Shown piece by piece: positions 56,345 to 64,000 of a DNA stretch of 64,000 nt (the first letter of the stretch is position 1; each line of letters begins with the position of its first letter). The DNA is from Gonatopus flavifemur (lineage: Eukaryota; Arthropoda; Insecta; Hymenoptera; Dryinidae): NCBI GenBank assembly GCA_018340375.1, contig JAFFJZ010000016.1:3665372-3729371 (forward strand). The letters are read 5' to 3'. Made by a program: the position numbers and the translations under genes. The notes under the pieces are model-generated. The model was not told the DNA's origin, did no database searches, and worked only from the letters and a program-made list of their open reading frames with translations.

Positions 56345-56875
56345 TCAAGTTCTCTTAATTTTTTTCTGAAATTTTGGAAAAAAATTGCTTCTAGAACAGG
56401 AAGAATATCTTCTAACTTGGAAAGTCGTTTGTGGAACTGGGACGAACGCATGATATTTTTTTGTCCCCGGAATCGCTTCCGCACAGTCAAATCGACACTT
56501 CAGCTCATCTCGTATCTTTCCATGGCTCTCTTTAGAACTAAAAAATATTTTTGTTTCCAAAAGGTTATCTTTCGCCCCAGCATAGAATGCATTGCAGGTT
56601 AAAATTTGATCCCTTGAGGATGCCTGTAAACTTGCACGCATTGCTAATCTTTTTATGTTCCCGCCGATACCATCACATGACCCTTCGCCATATGCAGTCT
56701 CATGGAAGTGCCACTCAGCTTCAATACCAAAATCCTCCTCATGATGGAGTAGATTTTGGAAATTGTATTTGTTTTTGAAATGCTGTGCTGCTCCATCGGA
56801 GAAATAAAATATCCTCTTAACATTGGACTTTTCTTGCAAGTACGTAATCAATATTTTTTGGAAAGCATACACCGC
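56345..56875 (-). pseudogene. Transposon protein, C-terminal part
   Basis: Continues the reading frame after LINE B: AVYAFQKILITYLQEKSNVK, IFYFSDGAAQHFKNKYNFQN, EEDFGIEAEWHFHETAYGEG, CDGIGGNIKRLAMRASLQ, then TKKYHAFVPVPQT. The acidic SDGA, the EWHF and the CDGIGG motifs are the conserved core of a transposon-associated family common in arthropods and cnidarians; I recall the family but have no secure name. Asp and Glu residues in these motifs are candidates for a DDE-type centre (inference). Confidence 0.7.
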
Positions 56876-58790
56876 GAGAAATCTTAGAATTCATAAATGA
56901 AAGAAGAAAATACAAGAATAATGATAGCCAAGAGGGCCAGGAACGATACAAATCATTGAGAAATAAAATAATAACAGAATCAAGGAAAGCAAAAGAACAG
57001 CGGTTAGAAGAGAAATATCAGGAAATGGAAATAAGATTGCATTTAGGAAAAATAGATGGAGCATATAGGATTATTGAAAGATTTTTCGGACAAATGAAAT
57101 CTAGAAGCAATAAGATTAGAAACTCTCTAGGATGACAATTGATAAAAACGGAAGAGAAAATAGAACAGTGGATCAGTCATTTGGAAGACTTGTATAGAGG
57201 AAACGATGATATAGCACTTTTAGAGAAGGAGGAGGATGTAGATGAGGAAGAATTGGGAGATTCGATATTGAGATCAGAATTCGACAAGGCTTTGAAAGAA
57301 TTGAAAAATAATAAAGCGCCAGGCATAGATGGCATAATTGCGGACCTTATAAAAGCCTCCAGTGAAGGAACTCGTGACGGACTGTTTGAATTGATTAGAG
57401 ATATGTACGAAAAAGGAGAAGTACCGGAAGATTTCCAAAAAAATAAAATTGTCGCTATCCCGAAAAAACAAGGGGCAGACAAATGCGAGAACTACAGAAC
57501 GATCAGTTTAACTTCACATGTTTCGAAAATACTGACCAAAATTATATACAGGAGGATGGAAAATAAAATAGAGAGTAGATTGGCAGAAGATCAGTTTGGT
57601 TTTAGAAAAAATAGGGGAACGCGAGAAGCAATTTTAGCACTTAGGGCAGTAATAGAGAAAAGGATAGCGCTGAAGAAATCTGTGTACATAGGTTTTGTAG
57701 ATATACAAAAGGCTTTCGATAATGTGGACTGGGAGAAGATGTTTGCGATCCTGAAGAAGGTGGAAATAAATTATAAAGGTAGGAGAATAATATACGAATT
57801 ATATAAGAATCAAAGTGCAATAATAGACATAGAGGGTCAGGAAGGGGAAGCACAAATAAGAAGAGGGGTGAGACAAGGATGCTCATTATCGCCACTGATT
57901 TTCAATTTATATATAGAAGAAGCAATGAACGAAGTGAAGGAGGAAATTCAATCGAAATTACAGATTCGGAGAGAAAATATAAGTATGTTGAGATTCGCGG
58001 ATGACATAGCTATACTTGCCACGAGTAGTACTGAGCTAGAAAATATTCTCAACATTATGAGAACAATATTATTGGGAAACTATTGTATGAATATAAATGA
58101 AGACAAAACAAAATTCATGATGTGTACAGCAGCGAAAAAGCTAGAAGAACGAAAATCAAAATAGATTCCGAGACAATTGAACAGGTGAAAGAATTCAAAT
58201 ATCTAGGAAGCATAATTACAGAAAACGGCAAAAGCGGAAAAGATATAAGAGCAAGAATAGCACAAGGGAAACAGGTTTTTTACCAAAAGAAACTGTTATT
58301 ATGCTGAAAAACATATAAGCTTGGAAGTAAGGAAGAAATTCTTGAAAAGTTATGTTTGGAGCACAGCACTATATGGTTGCGAAACTTGGACAATGGGGAA
58401 AACTGATCAACGAAGACTTGGAGCTTTTGAAATGTGGTGTTATAGGAGGATGCTCAGAATAAAATGAATAGACAAAGTCAAAAATGAAGAAGTACTCGAG
58501 CAGAAAAATGAAGAAAGAAATCTTTTGAAACACATCGTGAAAGGGAGGAGCAATCTTATTGGACACACATTACGGCATGAGAGTTTATTGAAAACAATAT
58601 TGGAAGGGAAAATGAATGGTAAAACTATTAAAGATAGACCTAGAGCAAGTTATATGAAGCAAATCGTACAAGACAAGGGATGTAGTAGATATGTAGAAAT
58701 TAAACGTTTGGCGGATAATAGACAGGGGTGAACGGTTTCATCAAACCAGTCGTAAGACTGATTACTTCATGATGATGATGATACACCGCA
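56876..58790 (+). mobile_element. LINE copy B: 5'-truncated RTE/BovB-like element
   Basis: Flanked by a 9-bp duplication ATACACCGC (56867-56875 and 58791-58799). Ends in the (ATG)n tail CATGATGATGATG. Contains the linker, RT and C-terminal region. Insertion was into the - strand transposon gene; the duplicated codons (Ala-Val-Tyr) occur on both sides. Confidence 0.95.
57139..58731 (+). pseudogene. RTE/BovB-like RT and C-terminal domain, copy B
   Basis: RT motifs: NYRTISLTSHVSKILTKIIY, QFGFRKNRGTREAILALRAV, FVDIQKAFDNVDW, GVRQGCSLSPLIFNLYIEEA, LRFADDIAILATSS. A TGA just before 57139 (Arg in copy A, GRQLIKTEEK), a frameshift near 58130 and another at about 58304 (KKLLLC-stop, then SLEVRKKFLKSYVWSTALYG in the next frame) break it. 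A further TGA follows MLRIK. The end GHTLRHESLLKTILEGKMNG ... ADNRQG matches copy C. Confidence 0.93.
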
Positions 58791-59247
58791 ACTGTGTCAT
58801 GTTTTAGATCATCGGATAAAATTGCCATACTTTCATGTGCAATATCATTCCCCTTTTTATAATAAAACACGACTGTCAATATTGTGATCTGATCGTTATC
58901 CCAATGGAAAGATTGCGCAGCATTTCGCGCGATAAAAGAATAATTCTCAGCGAAGTCACATGTTACGAGAAATTCCCCTTCGTTCAGACTTTGCTTAATA
59001 TGTTTCGAAAAATCTGACTGCTGTTGAGCAATGAAAGAATGGGGTCTCAACTTTCGCAAGCGATCAAAAAACTCATCCACAAAATCTTCTGAATCCATGA
59101 CTACAGTGACCAAGGTACTCCTGTCGGTCTGTTGCCAGTTTTGGGATTCTATATTCTCAATGTCCTGATCTGCAAGAACTGATTTGAGGGATTCTTTCAC
59201 AGTTTTGATATCAGGGCACTTTTCACATTCATTAAGGTGACATTCTG
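58791..59247 (-). pseudogene. Transposon protein, middle part
   Basis: CHLNECEKCPDIKTVKESLK, then DEFFDRLRKLRPHSFIAQQQ, FLVTCDFAENYSFIARNAAQ, SFHWDNDQITILTVVFYYKK and SDDLKHDTVAVY. The frame enters LINE B at the duplicated target. DFAENY is a conserved motif of the same family as 56345-56875. Confidence 0.75.
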
Positions 59248-59590
59248 CACTGTTGAAAATTCCTTGAATTTTAATGCACTCTTAATGTACCAGTGTACAT
59301 GAAATTTCAACTTGAAGGTACATTAAATGATATTCAAGTATTATTACATTAATTTTCAAATCATGTGGAATTGAATTACAATTTCAAGTATCAGTACATT
59401 AAAAATTAACTTAGAGTAAATCGATAGAGATTTGAGAAAATAACATAACCATCAATAATGTTTGAAATTGAGTGAATAAATTGAATAATTATAATCTTTT
59501 TGTGATTATAAATTTTGGAATTATTCTTCTCAATCGCATCAGGTGACACTCTACGAGTCTTGTCGTGAAGAGTGCTTGAACGACACTGAA

Positions 59591-59698
59591 CCCCAACAGA
59601 ACCAAAAATTCGTGTTCGTCCAGGAAACCTCCAAAGGACGTCTGAGAAACGTATTTGGACGTTTCCTGGACGTACACAAATTTTAGGTTCTGTTGGGG
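59591..59698. mobile_element. CCCCAACAGAACC micro-MITE, 108 bp
   Basis: CCCCAACAGAACC returns as GGTTCTGTTGGGG, with inner palindromic GTCCAGGAAACCTCC / GGACGTTTCCTGGAC. Sister of 44264-44356. Confidence 0.85.
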
Positions 59699-60711
59699 AA
59701 GAGTACGAAATTTTGCGCGAAATATTTTCGTGAACCACGTGAGAAATACGAATTTTATAAATACGATGATCAAATACATGCTTGGGATTGAGGATTTTAA
59801 TTTCATAGTGGTTCTGAAACATTATGGGATCGATGGAAAATTCTCACGATTGAAGGTTATAATTCAGAAAATTTGGCTTCCTATATTTCAGAACCAATAT
59901 GGAATGAGAATTTGCATCCACAGTGCGCAATCCCATGCACGTACCCTGGTAGAAATTTCACAAATTTTTTCCTATGACTGATGAGGCGCTAGAGAGGAAA
60001 AACTGAGCACAAAAAACTAGCGAGGTACTGGTCAATTACTGATAAGTTGAATCCAACTAGCGTTGGTTGGTCAAAACTAGTGACGTACTTATTAGTATGT
60101 AATAAGTTGAACTAATTGATAATGTGGAGTAAAACCATCTCTAATAATTATACAAGTGCTTACTAAAATATATATGAAATGGAGAAGAATGAACTTTTCA
60201 ATTCTAAAATGAATAAAATATTGTTCACACTTGATATCGGAAATGTCAGTACCCATCAGGGTTGGGTACGCATAATACGGTAGGTTTTATACAAGGAATA
60301 TTGTGCGCATAAAACTCATGCAGATAATGCAGATAACTAAAGGGGGTTTTCTGCATCATCTTTTTTCATGGTCAAGTTGAGTTATAATTTTCAAATTATG
60401 AATTGTTTATCATTTCGACATTCATAAATATCTATTTCATATATTCTGAATTTTGAATTTCAAGTCGGAATTAATTGTACAATGTTTTATGCATTCTCTG
60501 CATTTTCTGCGTATTCTACATGTTTTATGCATAATCTGCGCATAGTTAACGCATATTACTTATCGCACGCGCACAGAACCCATCCCTCGTACCCATACAG
60601 CACGTATTTCATGAAGATTTTTAAACAGCTGAACAGGTTTTTCCATTAATTTTTACATATAATTACAGGTGATATAAATGAGAAAGAAAATGTAACAAAT
60701 CTGTTTGTATT

Positions 60712-61656
60712 TTAGAATTGAAATATAGTTTACGGATATGAGGTTGACTTCTTTGAATTGAAAAATAAAAATTAATTATTTTCGTGAAATGTGTGATCGT
60801 TAGTTCTTAATTAATATGTATTAAAAAAATCTATCATTCAGTGCAACATGAATTATTGAATCAGTCATAGCTGTTGTAATATGTAAAAAATCATAATTTG
60901 TTGATGCAGTGAGAATGAGTTTTATTCAAATACTTACATCAATATTTCTCAGGAAAAACTCAGAGATCAAATCATTTTTGTAGTAATATGAGTCATGAAG
61001 AACTCATTCAATCAAAACTATTTTGAGCGAATGTTTAAAATAAATTTCCAAAAACTTGGATTATTCTCGCTGACTCGATACCCCAGTATTGTCAGCTACG
61101 TTAACAGATTTTCCAAGTTTTGCAATACGGTTTTGACTTTCCTGATCAATATGGATTCCACCCAACCTTCAAACTCTTCCTACAAGTTTGTCACTACTCT
61201 AATAACAAATTCAAGACCGAAAATAAGACTTTTTTCTCCAATTTGCAAATGTCAACTTTGACAGTACTCTTCAAGAGTAAAAGCATCCAACGAGCTTTAT
61301 GTGAATAATCCAAGTTTTCAGAAATTTATTTTAAACATTCGCTTAAAATAGTTTTGATTAAATGAGTTCTTCATGACTCATATTACTACAAAAATGGTTT
61401 GATCTCTGAGTTTTTTCTGAGAAATATTGATGTAATTGAATAAAACTCATTCTCACTGCATCAACAAATTATGATTTTTTACATATTACAACAGCTATGA
61501 CTGATTCAATAATTCATGTTGCACTGAATGATAGATTTTTTTGATACATATCAATTAAGAACTAACGATCACACATTTCACGGAAATAATTAAGTTTTTT
61601 TTTTCAATTCAAAGAAGTCAACCTCATTTCCGTAAACTATATTTCAATTCTAAAAT
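60712..61656. repeat. Foldback with arms of about 355 bp
   Basis: 60712-61066 is the reverse complement of 61300-61656 with few changes, and both contain TCATGAAGAACTCATT / complement. The loop is about 230 bp and contains no recognisable gene. Confidence 0.88.
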
Positions 61657-62217
61657 AATTCATTCATTGTTTTTCATCACATAAACTTAACCTCACATCT
61701 GTCAACCGAATTGCAATTTTCACATAGGCTAATAGATTATTATACTCAACCGATGAATTGAATCAGATATCCACGTCATTTACATTGATCTTTTCTAATA
61801 AACCACGTAGGTACCGGTTTAGCTTAGGTCGTTGGGGCGTTAGGATAGTAGATCGCGCAACATTAGGTAGGGATTGGTTTAGGTGGTTCGATTCTCTTCG
61901 AGGTTTCCAATTTTCTCTCCATGACATGAGAACGTAGTGAATAACGTGGTCGTCAATCTGCAAGTGTTCTCCTCCGAAACATGTTTCTTGCTTGAAAAAA
62001 AAAAAAAAAATTCACTGGAAGTTTTCTTCTGGAACGCGAATGAAAATTCATATACAAATTTCATGTATTCGTACATTAAATTTCAAATCCATGTACATTA
62101 AATTTAATGTATGTAGACTTGAAATTTGTGGAACCAGTACATGAATTTTCAGTTACGTACTTGAAAAAAACTCCCAGTAGATTTACATTAAAATTCATGC
62201 GGAAATTTTTAACAGTG

Positions 62218-62385
62218 TGAAGTCGGTGCTGTACATGTCATTATTTTGAAAATATCTCGGTACGTTTGGAATGGAAAGTCAGTTCCACAAGTCAAGTCTT
62301 TGAAATTGACAGCCTCCAGCATCAAATTCACATTTTCATGGTAAACGCGAACACATACGGTATGAGTACCACTGGCTCCGGCGAG
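62218..62385 (-). pseudogene. Transposon protein, N-terminal part
   Basis: FCQLRPRNCVLAGASGTHTV, then VYHENVNLMLEAVNFKDLTC and FKIMTCTAPTS, where the CACTGTT element breaks in. A TGA just upstream of FCQL ends the frame. LRPxxCVLAGxSGTHxVCV is the signature opening of this family, confirming that all three segments are one gene. Confidence 0.75.
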
Positions 62386-63106
62386 AACACAGTTCCGTGG
62401 TCTAAGTTGACAAAATCATAAGACAGCTTCACATTGATGTCAAAACAAAACAATGCTCACGTCAACTTCAGTGGAGAGTCTGGTTGAGCATGAAGAATGT
62501 TGTGAATTCTGTAGCATTATTTTGTTGAAATGATTAACAATGATAATAAATCATTTCTACAGTAAATAAAGCATCTTAAAATTTTTCATCGCCGTACCGG
62601 CTGACGGCTGACCAGTATGTTCAGCGCGTTTGGAAGCTGGATCGTGCCGGCTTTAACGATTAAATTTACTGATGAGTTCATGAGAGTCCATCATGTGTGA
62701 CCAATGATTTTGAAGGGAAAAGAATAAGCTTTCGATTGAGCGTAATTAAAAAATTTTCAAAAATGCCGATCTCTAAAAAAAATTGAAAAGAAAAATAAAC
62801 ATCACTTTTTTTTGCAGAAATAATCAATTTGGAGAATTGTCTTCATATCTATTGGAAAGAACGGAAAAAAACCGACGAAAACCATAACTTGCTTAGAAAA
62901 AATAATAATAATAACTGAGTTATAATTCAACGAAGACAAACGTGTCCAAAACTTTGAGCCCCTGTATCTCGGCAACCCGTCGATATTTCCTACCCCCCTT
63001 CTGCACAAATTATGTACTCCAATAGTACAACAACTCCACCAAGTTTCATCAAAATTCCAGCGTTGAAGGTTTTTAGGCGGGTACACTTGACGTGGAATGC
63101 CCCATA

Positions 63107-64000
63107 TATATGTATGCAGTGGAGAAAATTTTCCCCGAGATCACCTATTTTCCGCAGTAAAAATACACAAAAAGTTTGAGGACTTGTCCGATTCCAATAA
63201 AAATTGAATGCTCCTCCCCTGAATAAAATATCTCAACAAACCTGAAGATTTTTTGAGTAAATGTTTTCAAATTACTTAGGAGCTCTTCCGACTACTTTCG
63301 AACCAAGATTTGACACATGTAGGAAGTTTCAAATCACTTGGGATTTTGTTCCGCATCACAGTTCATCCCACCGACTTCTGCGATTCAGATCCAAAGAGTT
63401 CAGGTTCACTTGCATATTACCTGAAGTACATTACAGATTCCGTTCACTCAGAAAAAAGTGGAAGAAGACTGTGTCCATGCTTTTCCACTCTATTCCAGCA
63501 CCAATGAGCTTAGGAACAGTTACGAATGGTATGCACATCATGGCTTCAATTTACTTGGGCGTACATTGGGTGCCGACCTACTTCCGCTTATTTATGAAAA
63601 ATCGGAAACAAAATTTTGACGAATGTTTCTTGTCAAAATGCATCTTGTCACTGGATCGATTTCCGCGAGTCCACGTTAAAAGCTTAACTAAATACTCTCG
63701 TACATTTCAACTCTATTTCCGTATCAATGAGTTGAGGAACAGTTACGAATAGTATACACATCATGACTCCAAATTACTTGGGGATATTGTGGGCTTTGGT
63801 ATACTTCGGTCTACTTGCGAAAAATTGGAAGGAAAACTTTGATAAATGTTTCCGCATCTTGTCACTTCATCGACTTCCGCGAATTTTCGAGAGAAATTGT
63901 CTTTTCATTGAAAACGGTCAATTTGTGTATTGACACAGAATAGATATTTTTCTGGAATATATTGCCAGAAAGCTGGGAAAAAATAACCATCTTCATGTCG
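63107..64000 (+). other. Intron sequence with direct repeat
   Basis: Positions from about 63505 (AATGAGCTTAGGAACAGTTA) and 63726 (AATGAGTTGAGGAACAGTTA) start two diverged direct repeats of about 220 bp. The 163-codon frame at 63261-63752 crosses this repeat and has no recognisable domain. No bMERB exon is visible. Confidence 0.6.

Larger units (their letters stand above)
59248..62217. mobile_element. 2970-bp CACTGTT TIR element inserted in the transposon gene
   Basis: CACTGTTGAAAATTCC at the left and GGAAATTTTTAACAGTG at the right are the ends, and a GAATTTTAATG block continues the repeat. TG flanks both sides (59246-59247 and 62218-62219). Removing the element plus one TG restores the reading frame (TAPTS into ECHLNECEKC). 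It contains the micro-MITE 59591-59698 and the foldback 60712-61656 but no transposase. Confidence 0.82.
55594..63104 (-). mobile_element. 7.5-kb TIR transposon with long terminal repeats
   Basis: TGGGGCATTCCATGTCAAGT at the left and the complementary end ...TGACGTGGAATGCCCCA at the right; TA flanks both ends (55592-55593 and 63105-63106). TIRs are about 600 bp (55594-56210 and 62525-63104). A gene on the - strand, broken by two later insertions (56876-58790 and 59248-62217), is its presumed transposase. The core element without insertions would be about 2.6 kb. Confidence 0.88.

Noticed and set aside
63261..63752. 163-codon frame as a gene
   Set aside because: It runs across a diverged direct repeat and shows no domain.

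Overview
This window is nuclear DNA from an arthropod, most likely an insect. The evidence is spliced exons with GT/AG borders, an animal-type MICAL-like protein, two mariner families, RTE/BovB-like LINEs, hAT, Tigger-type and THAP remnants, and a very high density of small inverted-repeat elements. The sequence is AT-rich and nothing looks bacterial. Species cannot be read from it; a hymenopteran would fit the style but this is not shown.

The only clear host gene is a MICAL-like (MICAL-L) gene on the + strand that runs through most of the window. Four exons can be placed: 4355-6066 (LIM domain, acidic region with 32 consecutive Asp codons, three NPF motifs), 12973-13192 and 15100-15429 (proline-rich SH3-ligand stretches), and 50586-50721 (start of the C-terminal Rab-binding bMERB domain). 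Exon phases agree across all three junctions (2/2, 0/0, 0/0), giving about 799 visible residues. The N-terminal CH domain lies upstream of the window and the rest of bMERB downstream. Introns are about 6.9, 1.9 and 35 kb, then more than 13 kb.

The introns are filled with nested mobile DNA. By region: a DD41D mariner with ~380-bp terminal repeats (0.5-2.6 kb); nested foldbacks (7.1-8.3 kb); a TTAA-flanked palindrome with a 268-bp tandem array and a hAT-type MITE (10-12.6 kb); a 3.2-kb interrupted palindrome (21.4-24.6 kb) next to an intact USP-like ORF that lacks the catalytic Cys and His; a 1.3-kb near-perfect palindrome (26.6-27.9 kb); a Tigger-like transposase (30-31 kb); a motif-rich TIR element (32-33 kb); a nested TIR complex (38.6-41.1 kb); a foldback carrying a transposon gene fragment (41.2-42.9 kb); a hAT transposase tail (43.6-43.8 kb); a two-exon THAP-domain gene start on the - strand (44.3-44.8 kb); an RTE/BovB-like LINE split by another LINE derivative (45.1-48.7 kb); a DD34D mariner (52.3-53.4 kb); two phase-matched exons of an unrecognised coiled-coil gene on the - strand (54.0-54.4 kb); and a 7.5-kb TIR transposon whose own gene is cut by a LINE and by a 3-kb TIR element (55.6-63.1 kb).

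Many insertions can be checked inside the window, because the other arm of a palindrome, another tandem unit, or an open reading frame supplies the uninterrupted sequence.
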